Notes under the pieces: generated by a model
What the model was told of the DNA's origin: nothing
Databases searched by the model: none
What the model saw: the letters and a program-made list of their open reading frames with translations, nothing else
Part shown: positions 16,565-25,368 of the stretch, one piece after another
How the letters are laid out: every line of letters starts with the position of its first letter
Position numbering within the stretch: position 1 is the first letter of the stretch
Origin: an uncultured Clostridia bacterium
Lineage (GTDB): Bacteria; Bacillota; Clostridia; Oscillospirales; Ruminococcaceae
Assembly (NCBI GenBank): GCA_946498095.1
Contig: CAMMMX010000002.1
Location: 1-64,000 of the forward strand
DNA length: 64,000 nt
Reading direction: 5' to 3'
Position numbers and translations under genes: made by a program

Positions 16565-19102
16565 ATGAAAGTAATCTCCCTGAACGGTAGATGGCAGATG
16601 ATGACACTTGGGGGAGGCGGGGACGCAGCGCTTAAAGAGCCGGTTTCCGTGCGTATCCCAGGCTCCGTGTATTCCGGATTATTGGAAAACGGGAAGATGG
16701 AAGATCCCTTTTATCGTGACAACGAGTACGCGGCGCGTGATATCAGTGAACAGGATTTTGCTTTTTGGCGCGACTTTACGGTAACAAAGGAGCAGCTGTC
16801 TCACCGTAACGTACGGTTGCGCTTTCATGGTTTGGATACCCTGTGCGACGTTTATGTCAACGATCTGTATATTGCTTCCTGCGACAATATGCACCGTACC
16901 TATGAATTTGATATGAAGGGCGTGCTGCGGGAAGGGACGAATACCATCCGCGTGGAGTTCCAGTCTCCGACGCGCTTTATCCGCAAAGCGCATGAGGAGC
17001 GCCTCATCTGGACGGATGCGTCCTGTACACCTGGATTCAATCACCTGCGCAAAGCGCATTACATGTTCCGCTGGGACTGGGGTCCCAACCTGCCTGACAT
17101 GGGAATTTGGCGCGACGTTGAGCTTGTGCTCTTTGAAGGTGTCCGGATCGGGGACTCTTATGTCTCCCAAAAGCATTTTGAGGATGGCAGTGTCCGTGTC
17201 CGCGTGACGACAAGGCTGGACAGGGTATCCGATGAGGTGTGCAGGGTCAAAACTACGCTAACCGCGCCGGATGGGGAGACCTTTACTCATGTCGCGCAAG
17301 AGTACCAGCGAAAATACGTCAGTGACATCCTGATCGAAAACCCACAGCTGTGGTGGTGCAGCGGTTTGGGGGAACAGCCACTGTACCAAGTGGACGTCTC
17401 TCTTCTGTGCGGAGAGGAGCAAATTGACGAAAAGTCCTTCCGCATTGGACTGCGAACGCTGACGATGTCACTGAAAGAGGATGACTATGGTAAGGATTTT
17501 TCCTTCTGCATTAACGGTGTGTCGGTGTTTGCGATGGGGGCGAACTATATCCCGGAGGATAATATCCTTGCCCGACTGTCTCCAGAGCGTACCCGTAAGC
17601 TGCTGATGGACTGTAAGCGTGCAAACTACAATTGTATCCGTGTTTGGGGCGGTGGTTTCTATCCGCATGATTACTTCTATGACATCTGCGACGAGTTAGG
17701 ATTAATGGTTTGGCAGGACTGTATGTTCGCCTGCGCCGTATTCGAGATGACGAAACCCTTTGTTGAAAACATTACCGCAGAGATCATCGACAACGTGAAG
17801 CGTCTGCGGCACCATGCCAGCTTGGCGCTGTGGTGCGGCAACAACGAGATGGAAAGCGCTTTTGTCGCCTGGAATCTGCCGAAGGACGAGAAGATCCGCA
17901 TGGATTATCTGATCCAATATGAAAGCATCATCAAGGATCTGGTGCATGAATACGATCCGGATCGCTTTTACTGGCCGTCGTCTCCGTCGTCAGGAGGAGG
18001 TTTTCTCGACGTCTACGACGAAGGAAAAGGGGATATGCATTACTGGGGCGTCTGGCACGGCAACGAGCTATTCGAGGCCTTCCGCACCCATTACTACCGT
18101 TTCTGTTCCGAGTTTGGCTTCATCGCCTACCCGCATATGGATACCATCGAGAGCTTCACGCTGCCGCAGGACCGTAACGCGCTGTCCTATGTGATGGAAA
18201 GCCATCAGAAGTGTAAATATGGGAATGGAAAGCTGATCCACTACCTGACGTATTATCTGCGTTATCCAAACAGCTTGCCCCTTCTAGTCTACGCGACGCA
18301 GTATTTGCAGGGAGAGTGCATACGGATTGCTGTCGAGCATTTCCGCCGTCATCGTGGACGTTGTATGGGAACCACCTACTGGCAGGTCAATGACTGTTGG
18401 CCCACGGCCTCCTGGGCGAGTATCGATAGTTTCGGCCGTTGGAAGGGCCTGCATTACTTTGCCAAGAGATTCTACGCGCCGGTACACCTTTCAGCCCATG
18501 AGGATCGAACCCAGGTGACGCTGAGTCTGCAAAACGAGACCTTGCAAGGCTTTGAGGGGACGGTCAAATACCGTTTGATGAAGCATGATTTTACCACTTT
18601 AAAATCAGGTAGCCTGAAGGTATCCTCCCCTCGGATGTCGGCACAGGATATCATAACGCTTGACTTTAGCGAAGAACTGGGGACGGAGGGAATCCCTGCG
18701 CGGACGGTTGCGATGAACGTCTGGGATACCGAGTCAACAGCGCCCGCATTGCGTGATACGGTGCTCGCATTTGAATTGTACGCCAAGGATGGCACGTTGC
18801 TGGAGGCATCGTCGACTTTGTTTTGTAAGGCGAAGCATTTTGATTTCCTCAAACCCAAGTACCGTGTGTCGGTACAGGAGCAGCCGGACCGTTTCTTGAT
18901 TACTGTTGGTTCGAATGTCTATGCCAAAGGAGTGGAAGTGGATGTCAAGGGGCTGCAGTTCATATTGTCCGACAACTTCTTCGATTTGACTTCCCGCAAA
19001 GCTGTGACGCTGACGCTGCTCAAATCCGATATGGACAAGGAAATGAGCGCGGAAGATATCAAAAAGGCGCTCACCTTCCAATCGCTTTATGACGTGCAAT
19101 AA
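16565..19102 (+). CDS. beta-mannosidase, GH2 family
   Basis: An 845-residue glycoside hydrolase that releases beta-linked mannose from the non-reducing ends of mannan oligosaccharides. The N-terminal sugar-binding domain ends near residue 180. The catalytic barrel shows the acid/base Glu428 in LALWCGNNEMES and the nucleophile Glu516 in FCSEFGF, both matching the beta-mannosidase branch of GH2. Other family segments are CIRVWGGGFYP and TTYWQVNDCWPTASW. No signal peptide is seen, so it is cytoplasmic. ATG 16565 is preferred because AAGGAAGG sits 8 bases upstream. It is followed 20 bases later by a CE7 esterase gene. Confidence 0.92.
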   Translation: MKVISLNGRWQMMTLGGGGDAALKEPVSVRIPGSVYSGLLENGKMEDPFYRDNEYAARDISEQDFAFWRDFTVTKEQLSHRNVRLRFHGLDTLCDVYVNDLYIASCDNMHRTYEFDMKGVLREGTNTIRVEFQSPTRFIRKAHEERLIWTDASCTPGFNHLRKAHYMFRWDWGPNLPDMGIWRDVELVLFEGVRIGDSYVSQKHFEDGSVRVRVTTRLDRVSDEVCRVKTTLTAPDGETFTHVAQEYQRKYVSDILIENPQLWWCSGLGEQPLYQVDVSLLCGEEQIDEKSFRIGLRTLTMSLKEDDYGKDFSFCINGVSVFAMGANYIPEDNILARLSPERTRKLLMDCKRANYNCIRVWGGGFYPHDYFYDICDELGLMVWQDCMFACAVFEMTKPFVENITAEIIDNVKRLRHHASLALWCGNNEMESAFVAWNLPKDEKIRMDYLIQYESIIKDLVHEYDPDRFYWPSSPSSGGGFLDVYDEGKGDMHYWGVWHGNELFEAFRTHYYRFCSEFGFIAYPHMDTIESFTLPQDRNALSYVMESHQKCKYGNGKLIHYLTYYLRYPNSLPLLVYATQYLQGECIRIAVEHFRRHRGRCMGTTYWQVNDCWPTASWASIDSFGRWKGLHYFAKRFYAPVHLSAHEDRTQVTLSLQNETLQGFEGTVKYRLMKHDFTTLKSGSLKVSSPRMSAQDIITLDFSEELGTEGIPARTVAMNVWDTESTAPALRDTVLAFELYAKDGTLLEASSTLFCKAKHFDFLKPKYRVSVQEQPDRFLITVGSNVYAKGVEVDVKGLQFILSDNFFDLTSRKAVTLTLLKSDMDKEMSAEDIKKALTFQSLYDVQ

Positions 19103-19122
19103 ATCAAACAGGGGGAAATAGA

Positions 19123-20091
19123 ATGGCGTTTACTGCATTTGAAGAAGCCAAAATCGCTTCGTACAAGGATTACCGCGGGCATCGGCCAGCTCCTGCCGGC
19201 TTCGAAGATTTCTGGAAAAAGGCCCTGGCAGAGCTTGATACGCTTCTGCTGGACTCCGAGCTTGTCCCTGCGCCGCTACAGGTGCCATATGCTGAGCTGT
19301 ACGACTTGTACTTTACGTCGGTCGGCGGGGCACGGATCCATTGCCAGTTCGGGCGCCCGATATCGGAAGGGCAGCATCCTGCCATAGCAATGTACCATGG
19401 CTACCATTGCGACTGCGGTGAATGGTTTTCCAAGCTGCCCTATCTGGCGCAGGGATATGTCGTCATTGCAATGGATGTGCGTGGGCAGGGAGGGCGCTCT
19501 GAGGATACCACCGTCGCCAATGGCTACAACATTTACGGGCAGGTCATCCGCGGCGTGCCGGACGGCCCGGAGAAGCTGTTTTATCGGAGTGTATTCCTCG
19601 ACGATGTCGCCTGCACCCGTATCCTGGCGGGGATGGATTGTGTCGATGCCCAGCGTATCGGCGTCACCGGGATGTCGCAGGGCGGTGCGCAGGCGATTGT
19701 CGCTGCGTCGCTGGATACACGAGTCAAGGCGGCGGCAGTTATGTGTCCGTTCCTTTCCGATTATGCGGGCGTCTATCAGCGCGGATGCGTGGGGACGGCG
19801 TACGGCGAATTTGACAACTATTTTCGTTTTTACGATCCCTGTCACGAGACCGAGGATGCCTTCTTCGAAACGCTCGGCTATATCGATATCAAGAATCTTG
19901 CCGGCCGTATGCGGGCGAAGACGCTTTGGTTCACCGGCCTTAGCGACACGACTTGTCCGCCGTATTCTCAGTTCGCCGTCTATAACCAGATTGTGTCGGA
20001 GAAGGAAATGGTACTGTACCCCGAGATGGGACACGAGTATTTCCCCGGTCAGGACGACCGGATCCTACAATTCTTTGGTGAGGCGTTGTAA
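19123..20091 (+). CDS. CE7-family acetyl esterase (acetyl xylan esterase/cephalosporin-C deacetylase type)
   Basis: A 322-residue alpha/beta-hydrolase removing acetyl groups from sugars. The nucleophile Ser185 is in GVTGMSQGGAQAI; the oxyanion region is YHGYHCDCGEW; RGQGGRSEDT is a CE7 signature; the acid/histidine region is TGLSDTTCPP followed by PEMGHEYF. The family forms cytoplasmic hexamers in related bacteria. It starts 21 bases after the beta-mannosidase gene with GGGGGAAA upstream and is almost certainly co-transcribed. The pair suggests processing of acetylated manno-oligosaccharides inside the cell. Confidence 0.92.
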   Translation: MAFTAFEEAKIASYKDYRGHRPAPAGFEDFWKKALAELDTLLLDSELVPAPLQVPYAELYDLYFTSVGGARIHCQFGRPISEGQHPAIAMYHGYHCDCGEWFSKLPYLAQGYVVIAMDVRGQGGRSEDTTVANGYNIYGQVIRGVPDGPEKLFYRSVFLDDVACTRILAGMDCVDAQRIGVTGMSQGGAQAIVAASLDTRVKAAAVMCPFLSDYAGVYQRGCVGTAYGEFDNYFRFYDPCHETEDAFFETLGYIDIKNLAGRMRAKTLWFTGLSDTTCPPYSQFAVYNQIVSEKEMVLYPEMGHEYFPGQDDRILQFFGEAL

Positions 20092-20693
20092 TGGTACGAG
20101 ACGAAGGCGTTTGACGTTTTTTGTATTTTTTCTACCAATAGAATTGCTCGTCTGTTGACAGAAAGGGAGGGCTTCGTCAGATGGATCAGGAACAAAAATC
20201 ACTTGTGGAGGAAAAGATAAGAGCATCTGAGAGGGATTAAGCTGGTTTTGATCGTCATGCTTATCATCCAGTTAGTCGTTATGGAACTTGGATTTAGTTT
20301 TTGAACGAATGAAAAAGTATCGATGAGAACTTGAGGAGTATCAACTTGAATCTTTCTGAATATGTCAGTTATGTTAGAGAGAAAGAATCTATCAATAGAG
20401 AATAAGCGCTCGGTTATTTCCGATGGTCACATACGAGAGAATTACAAATGGGAAGGCGTCCCTTTTCTTGCTTCTGAAAAACAGGCCAAACTTTCTTTTC
20501 GGATCAAAATGGTTCAGACTTTTTTAGCGGTTTCATCCTATCTTGATTGACATCAGCGCCTGCCGGATAACGGCGGGCGTTTGACATATCCCGTTCCAAT
20601 CCCGAATAGGATACAGTACGGCATTCCGAAAACAGGAACAAGCTTACGGCCGCCCCTTGGGAGGGGAAGAAAGGGAAGGGAGTGGGAGTATCG
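20092..20693 (+). other. 600-base intergenic stretch with small open frames
   Basis: No complete gene is clear. At 20181 a GGGAGG-led ATG starts a peptide MDQEQKSLVEEKIRASERD that ends in a stop; after a frame change at about 20235 a hydrophobic helix, LVLIVMLIIQLVVMELGF, follows and ends at 20304, suggesting a small membrane peptide split by a frameshift. A further unattached fragment (LNLSEYVSYVREKESI) lies near 20350-20400. The ribosome binding site of the next gene is at 20684. Confidence 0.4.
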
Positions 20694-21554
20694 ATGGAAA
20701 ATCGGGACGAATGGGAAGAAAAAGGACTGCGTACCATGCAGGAGGGGCAGACGTATCTCGAAGAAATTCAGCCGGACGATCCGGGACAGGAGGAGCTTTT
20801 CTCCCATGAACCGGTCGAAACGGCAAAATCGGTCATTGATGTTATCACGATGCAGCTCATTGGAGTGGTTGCGGTTATTGTCGTGTTCATCGTCGTGGGG
20901 ATGGTATCCAAGCCGTTGTTTGAAAGTCTGAGCGGCGAATATAAAAAAATGGCTGCAGAGGAACTTGATTACAGTCAGTTTCTGTCCGATATTTCCAAAG
21001 AAGCCTTTGAACTGGTCAACGGGCTGAAGCCGCTCGAGGGTTCCTCTTCGTCAGAGCTCGATGGGAAAGGCGGGGAACCGGCGCTACAAGAGGCTGATGT
21101 CCCATATGAAGAATATGCCGAGGCGATGGCCCGCATTGCTGAGGAGGAACCGGTGCTGCCGGTGAGCGGACGGGTAACCTCCTCCTATGGGAAAAGAGAA
21201 CATCCTATCAGCAAGGAAGAAGATTATCACCACGGGACGGATATCGCTGCTGCACAAGGGACACCCATCCTTGCTTTTGATGATGGAGTGGTACTGGAAG
21301 CGTCTGAAGGCGACCAAACTGGGAAATATGTAAAAATACAGCATAAGGATGGTTTGGTGACGCGTTATCTGCATTGTGATGCGTTGCTAGTTGCTCAGGG
21401 GGACACGGTTTCCAAAGGGCAGGCCATCGCAAAAGTGGGCAGTACGGGGATGTCCACCGGATACCATCTGCATTTTGAAATCCTGAAGGACGGCTATTAT
21501 CTGGATCCGGCTTTGCTGTTTGACGCCCTGAAGGTTGAGGCTACGGATGATTGA
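20694..21554 (+). CDS. M23 family peptidase, SpoIVFA-like
   Basis: A 286-residue single-pass membrane protein. A hydrophilic N-terminus is followed by a helix at about 50-70 (LIGVVAVIVVFIVVGMV), a linker and a C-terminal LytM/M23 peptidase domain. The zinc motifs are complete: HHGTDIAA and YHLHFEI. In Bacillus subtilis the SpoIVFA protein at this position holds SpoIVFB inactive in the forespore membrane; this one is longer on the inner side and keeps intact metal ligands, which is common in Clostridia. ATG 20694 is preferred over GTG 20682 because GGGAG lies 6 bases upstream. It overlaps the SpoIVFB gene by 8 bases. Confidence 0.85.
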   Translation: MENRDEWEEKGLRTMQEGQTYLEEIQPDDPGQEELFSHEPVETAKSVIDVITMQLIGVVAVIVVFIVVGMVSKPLFESLSGEYKKMAAEELDYSQFLSDISKEAFELVNGLKPLEGSSSSELDGKGGEPALQEADVPYEEYAEAMARIAEEEPVLPVSGRVTSSYGKREHPISKEEDYHHGTDIAAAQGTPILAFDDGVVLEASEGDQTGKYVKIQHKDGLVTRYLHCDALLVAQGDTVSKGQAIAKVGSTGMSTGYHLHFEILKDGYYLDPALLFDALKVEATDD

Positions 21555-22167
21555 ATTGCGGCTAAAGCGTCTAAGCATCCAGTTTACCTTCCTTTTCTTC
21601 GCCGTTCTGACGATGTTGCTGCTTGTTGACCGAACTGGCTATGCAAGTTTGGGATTGTTCGCCTGCCTGTTACATGAGGCGGGACACCTAGCAATGATGC
21701 TGTTGACGCATACTCCGGTGGAGAAGGTGCAGTTTTACGCAACGGGGATCCGGATCGTCAGCAATTTTGCATACACATCAGGGTATCTGAAGCAAACAGG
21801 CATTCTACTAGCCGGAAGTTTGGTGAATTTCGCCGTAGCCGCTGTATGTGTTTTTGCTTTTGATGGACGCGTCCTGTTTTACTCGCTGTTCGGCGCGATG
21901 AATCTTTGCATCGGTCTTTTTAACCTTCTCCCAGTCGGGTTTCTCGACGGTGGCAAACTGCTCGAAATCCTGTTGATCCGTCTACTGGGATGGGACCGCG
22001 GTACGCGCGGCGTCCGCTGGCTGACGCTTTTGCTGATGCTGCCTGCGACCTGTTTGGTAACGTTCCTATTTGTACGGCATAAAGTCAACTTTACCATTTT
22101 CCTCACCAGTCTTTACATCTTTATCGTCTCTTTGGATTTCCATTGGACGAGAAAGAAATTTAGATAA
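21547..22167 (+). CDS. spoIVFB: SpoIVFB-like M50 intramembrane metalloprotease
   Basis: A 206-residue membrane protease with six predicted helices. HEAGH at 43-47 is the zinc-binding motif; the third zinc ligand and active site lie in NLLPVGFLDGGKL. SpoIVFB cleaves pro-sigma-K in the mother cell. It overlaps the M23 gene by 8 bases, matching the SpoIVFA/SpoIVFB pairing. ATG 21547 is preferred over TTG 21535 because GAGG is close upstream. A terminator sits at 22333. Confidence 0.9.
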   Translation: MIELRLKRLSIQFTFLFFAVLTMLLLVDRTGYASLGLFACLLHEAGHLAMMLLTHTPVEKVQFYATGIRIVSNFAYTSGYLKQTGILLAGSLVNFAVAAVCVFAFDGRVLFYSLFGAMNLCIGLFNLLPVGFLDGGKLLEILLIRLLGWDRGTRGVRWLTLLLMLPATCLVTFLFVRHKVNFTIFLTSLYIFIVSLDFHWTRKKFR

Positions 22168-22332
22168 ATATGTGCACAACAAAAAGAACGGACGCGTAAC
22201 AGACGTTTAAAATTGGGGGATGCTAACGTGAGATATAAAAAACGTTTTGTATCATACTATTAATGCATAACAAATCAGAAAAGTATAATATAAATTAGGA
22301 TGTTACATGATATCATTTCGTTTTTTTCTGTC

Positions 22333-22373
22333 AAAATGGTCGTTTTGTAAACAAGCGGCCATTTTCCCTTTTT
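22333..22373 (+). terminator. intrinsic terminator
   Basis: AAAATGGTCG pairs with CGGCCATTTT (one G-U pair) around a 13-base loop, followed by CCCTTTTT. Confidence 0.7.
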
Positions 22374-22488
22374 ATAAGGAATCAGCTGCATTTTGCTTCA
22401 TAAGTTCCTGCTTTTTCAGGTGGAAATCAGAGTGAAAATCCTGTATAATATAAAAGTACCATTTTATTTTTTTGAAGGATAGGAGATA

Positions 22489-22811
22489 TACTGTCTCGAC
22501 ATGGCGCTGGAACTGAGAAGGCCTACGGGTTGTATCGATACCAGTCAATATTCTGGCGCCGATTCCAAGCACGCCGCTGCTTGAAGAAATTATGCGCAGT
22601 ATCGCTAAGTTTCGCCTGGTATGTCCGTTGGCTCAATTTCGTCTTGCAGGAGGACGCAGCCAATTGTACGGCTATGGGAAGAAAAGTCTTTCACAGCGGT
22701 ATCGGCGCGACCATTACCGGCGATTTGCTGACGACTTGCGGCGACCGGATAGAGGATGATATCACCATGTTGACCACGATGGGGGTTGGTCGTGTGGGAT
22801 ATGAAATCTAG
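22489..22811 (+). pseudogene. bioB: decayed C-terminal part of biotin synthase
   Basis: Reading across two frameshifts recovers the end of a BioB-like protein. The pieces are DMALELRR, then LRVVSIPVNILAPIPSTPL and LAGGRSQLYGYGKKS, then FHSGIGATITGDLLTTCG and IEDDITML, ending GYEI-stop at 22811. BioB proteins carry the same order (DMALELR, IPVNxLxPIPGTPLE, GRxxL, ITGxxLTTSG). Two frame changes near 22526 and 22685 and the absence of the radical SAM half show it cannot be functional. The true 5' boundary is unclear; the start given is where similarity begins. Confidence 0.75.
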
Positions 22812-23009
22812 CAAAAAACGCTTCAGGAAGGCCCTTTGTTACGTCCATTGGGAAATGTGCTGTATCTCAACCCGCCTTTTGTTATCAGTGAGGTGGATAT
22901 GGAGGAAAATGGCGTCGATCTGTCGCGTCTGCTGCGAAGCATGCTTTACCGAAGCCGGGCAAAAATAACCGGTATGGAAAATAATCCTGCCAGATGCTTG
23001 ACAAGCTGA
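22812..23009 (+). pseudogene. bioA: C-terminal fragment of adenosylmethionine-8-amino-7-oxononanoate transaminase
   Basis: Directly after the bioB remnant a 66-codon frame reads QKTLQEGPLLRPLGNVLYL, then NPPFVISEVDMEENGVDL and a terminal helix. This matches the C-terminal PLP-enzyme end of BioA ('LLRPLGNVxYLxPPYxITxxEL'). There is no N-terminal or catalytic part. It abuts bioB, as if a deletion fused the remains of two biotin genes. The final codons past 22940 run through an unrelated promoter and may not be original. Confidence 0.7.
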
Positions 23010-23026
23010 GAAAACTTGATTATAAT
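22998..23026 (+). promoter_or_regulatory. consensus sigma-A promoter
   Basis: TTGACA, exactly 17 bases, TATAAT. It drives the DUF177-rpmF operon, 30 bases before its start. Confidence 0.9.
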
Positions 23027-23054
23027 ATATTTTGTGAATTTATGAGGTGCTGCA

Positions 23055-23543
23055 ATGAAACTAAATTTGAAACAGCTGTTTGATTTGGAAAATGAGGCGA
23101 TAACCTTTGATTACCAGATCGATTTGTCTGCTTTCGAACGGGACTTGTCGTTTCCGTTTCAATCTCCGGTTACGGTGAAGGGCAGTGCGTGTAATAGTGC
23201 CGGCGTGGTGACACTCAGCTACACCGCTTCGTTTACGATGAATTTGGTATGCGACCGCTGCCTGGCCTCCTTTGAGAGATCTTTTTGTATGGACTTTTCT
23301 CATGTGGTGGTTCGGGCCTCTGCGTTACAGGATGATGACGATTATGTTGTGACACAGGATGACACGCTTTGCCTGGATGAATTGGTTCAGGAGGATATTG
23401 ATCTGGAGCTTCCAAGTAAATTCCTTTGCAAGGATGATTGTAAAGGCTTGTGCAGCAGGTGTGGCGCGGATTTGAATCAGGGCGCATGTACATGTAAGCC
23501 ACAAGGGGATCCCAGATTGGCGGCGCTGAAGGATTTGCTTTAA
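23055..23543 (+). CDS. DUF177 (YceD) protein
   Basis: A 162-residue protein of the YceD/DUF177 family, which is encoded next to rpmF in most bacteria and influences 23S rRNA accumulation. Seen: LVCDRCLASFE for the first Cys pair and a C-terminal CKDDCKGLCSRCGADLNQGAC zinc-like cluster, both typical of Clostridial members (cited only by key residues). Promoter 30 bases upstream; the gene is followed by rpmF after about 90 bases with two small hairpins. Cytoplasmic. Confidence 0.9.
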   Translation: MKLNLKQLFDLENEAITFDYQIDLSAFERDLSFPFQSPVTVKGSACNSAGVVTLSYTASFTMNLVCDRCLASFERSFCMDFSHVVVRASALQDDDDYVVTQDDTLCLDELVQEDIDLELPSKFLCKDDCKGLCSRCGADLNQGACTCKPQGDPRLAALKDLL

Positions 23544-23555
23544 AATGTTGTTTGG

Positions 23556-23593
23556 CCGGATTTATCCGGATCTGACCCCCGCTTTCGGGCGGG
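23556..23593 (+). promoter_or_regulatory. tandem hairpins between DUF177 and rpmF
   Basis: CCGGA-TTTA-TCCGG is followed by CCCGC-TTTCGG-GCGGG, without a T-run. They could set relative expression of rpmF by RNA processing or protection; this is an inference. Confidence 0.45.
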
Positions 23594-23633
23594 AATATTT
23601 ATGCGTTTGACGTGTGTTTAAGGAGGTGCGACA

Positions 23634-23822
23634 ATGGCTGTACCAAAGAGAAAGGTCTCCAAAGCCAGACGTGACAAAAGACGTTCCAGCGTGTGGAAAT
23701 TAGACGCTCCTGCGTTTTCTAAATGCCCGCAGTGCGGGGAACTGAAGATGCCTCACCGTGTTTGTGGAAATTGTGGTTTCTACAAGGGCGCTGAAGTCAT
23801 TAAGGTGAAAGTGAAGGCATAG
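23634..23822 (+). CDS. rpmF: 50S ribosomal protein L32
   Basis: A 62-residue L32 with [17 protein letters not shown] at the N-terminus and a zinc ribbon made from [20 protein letters not shown] (CxxC ... CxxC). Component of the large ribosomal subunit. AAGGAGG lies 8 bases before the ATG. The intact cysteines mark the zinc-containing form. Confidence 0.98.
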   Translation: MAVPKRKVSKARRDKRRSSVWKLDAPAFSKCPQCGELKMPHRVCGNCGFYKGAEVIKVKVKA

Positions 23823-23857
23823 TCCTTCCCGCCTTTGCACAGTTGAATAGGTTTTGG

Positions 23858-23894
23858 AAAATGATGTTGTCTGCATACAGATGACGTCATTTTT
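23858..23894 (+). terminator. intrinsic terminator
   Basis: AAAATGA-T-GTTGTCTG pairs with CAGATGAC-G-TCATTTT (with G-U pairs), followed by further T's. It ends the DUF177-rpmF transcript. Confidence 0.75.
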
Positions 23895-24024
23895 GTTTGC
23901 TTGGAAAGGAAAAGTCGTATAGGTTCACAGATAATACATATGAATATGTTATACTATAAAAAATATTGCTTGGTTTGCGCGAAACATACAACGGAATCAG
24001 GCGTTGGACTGAAAGAGGAATGGC

Positions 24025-25326
24025 ATGAGCGTTGAGATTCAGGATGTAGTACAGGGCTCCCCGGCAGCGCGGAAAGGAATTGCGCCGGGGGATATCCTTG
24101 TCTCCATCAATGGTCATGGGATTGAGGACGTGCTAGACTACCAGTTTTACGCGACAGATCAAAAGTTGCGCCTTGTCCTGACTAAGGCAGGGGGCAAGAC
24201 GCGCCGGGTGACCTTGCGTAAAGAGGAATACGAGGATACCGGCCTTTTATTTGAAACCTACCTGATGGATGAAAAAAAACACTGCAAAAATAAATGTATT
24301 TTTTGCTTTATTGATCAAATGCCGAAGGGGATGAGGGAAAGCCTCTATTTTAAAGATGATGACGTCAGGCTATCCTTTCTGCAAGGCAATTATATTACCC
24401 TGACCAATCTCTCGCAGCAAGATGTCGACCGTATCATCCGGATGCACATCAGCCCGATCAATGTGTCGGTGCACACAACCAATCCTCAACTACGGGTGCA
24501 AATGATGAAAAATCCCGCGGCCGGCGAGGCGCTGCGTTATCTGAGGCAGCTGGCAGAAGGTGGAGTACGACTCAACTGTCAACTCGTTCTGTGCCCAGGT
24601 ATCAATGACGGGGAGGAACTGGTCCGAACGCTGGAGGACTTGGCGCGCTTTTTACCGCAAATCGACAGCATAGCGGCGGTGCCGGTCGGATTGACCAAAC
24701 ACCGTGGCGGGCTTTATGAGATACAAGGGTACGATCGGGAATCGGCTTTGCGGGTGATTGAGACGATCGCCGATTTCCAGTGCAGGTTTATTCACGAAGT
24801 AGGGCAACGTGTTGTTTATGCGTCGGATGAATTTTTCCTTCAGGCAGGCCTGCCGCTGCCCCAGGACGATTATTACGGCGATTATCCTCAGCTGGAAAAT
24901 GGTGTGGGGATGTGTACGCTGCTCAAAACGGAGTTTGAAGCGGCCTTGCGGGATTGTACTTGGGAAGGGCGGTCGAGCGTCTCGCTGGCTACGGGCGCGG
25001 CTGCCTACCCGCTGATTTCCGCGCTGGCGGAACGGGCCATGGAACGTTATCCAGGTGCGAGGATTCGTGTCTATCAAATTGACAATGAATGTTTCGGCAA
25101 CAGTATTACTGTTGCGGGACTTTTGACAGGCGGGGATATCCTTTCCCAGCTGAAAGGAAAGGAACTGGGGGAGACGTTGCTGCTGCCACAGGTCACACTG
25201 CGGGCAGGTACGGACGTTTTTCTCGACGATTTGACAGTCGGAGAGTTATCAAGAGCGCTCGGTGTGCCTGTGCGTATGGTCGAAAATGACGGCGCTGCGT
25301 TGCTGGATGCGATGCTGTCCCGTTGA
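24025..25326 (+). CDS. DUF512 protein with PDZ and radical SAM-like domains
   Basis: A 433-residue protein with an N-terminal PDZ-like domain (VVQGSPAARKGIAPGDILVSI), a radical SAM-type cluster motif CKNKCIFCFIDQMPKGM at about 88-104 and the C-terminal DUF512 domain. It is a highly conserved Clostridial and cyanobacterial family with unknown substrate. It sits 42 bases before der. The three cysteines of the CxxxCxxC motif are present, so a 4Fe-4S cluster is likely. Ribosome binding site GAGGAATGGC before ATG 24025. Confidence 0.88.
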   Translation: MSVEIQDVVQGSPAARKGIAPGDILVSINGHGIEDVLDYQFYATDQKLRLVLTKAGGKTRRVTLRKEEYEDTGLLFETYLMDEKKHCKNKCIFCFIDQMPKGMRESLYFKDDDVRLSFLQGNYITLTNLSQQDVDRIIRMHISPINVSVHTTNPQLRVQMMKNPAAGEALRYLRQLAEGGVRLNCQLVLCPGINDGEELVRTLEDLARFLPQIDSIAAVPVGLTKHRGGLYEIQGYDRESALRVIETIADFQCRFIHEVGQRVVYASDEFFLQAGLPLPQDDYYGDYPQLENGVGMCTLLKTEFEAALRDCTWEGRSSVSLATGAAAYPLISALAERAMERYPGARIRVYQIDNECFGNSITVAGLLTGGDILSQLKGKELGETLLLPQVTLRAGTDVFLDDLTVGELSRALGVPVRMVENDGAALLDAMLSR

Positions 25327-25368
25327 CGGTCGCTGGGGCTAAGAGAATGATTGAAGGAGTCAGAAAGT

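Noticed and set aside
19276..20158. Long open frames antisense to or out of frame with the CE7 esterase
   Set aside because: The esterase motifs are complete in its own frame; the others are GC-driven shadows.
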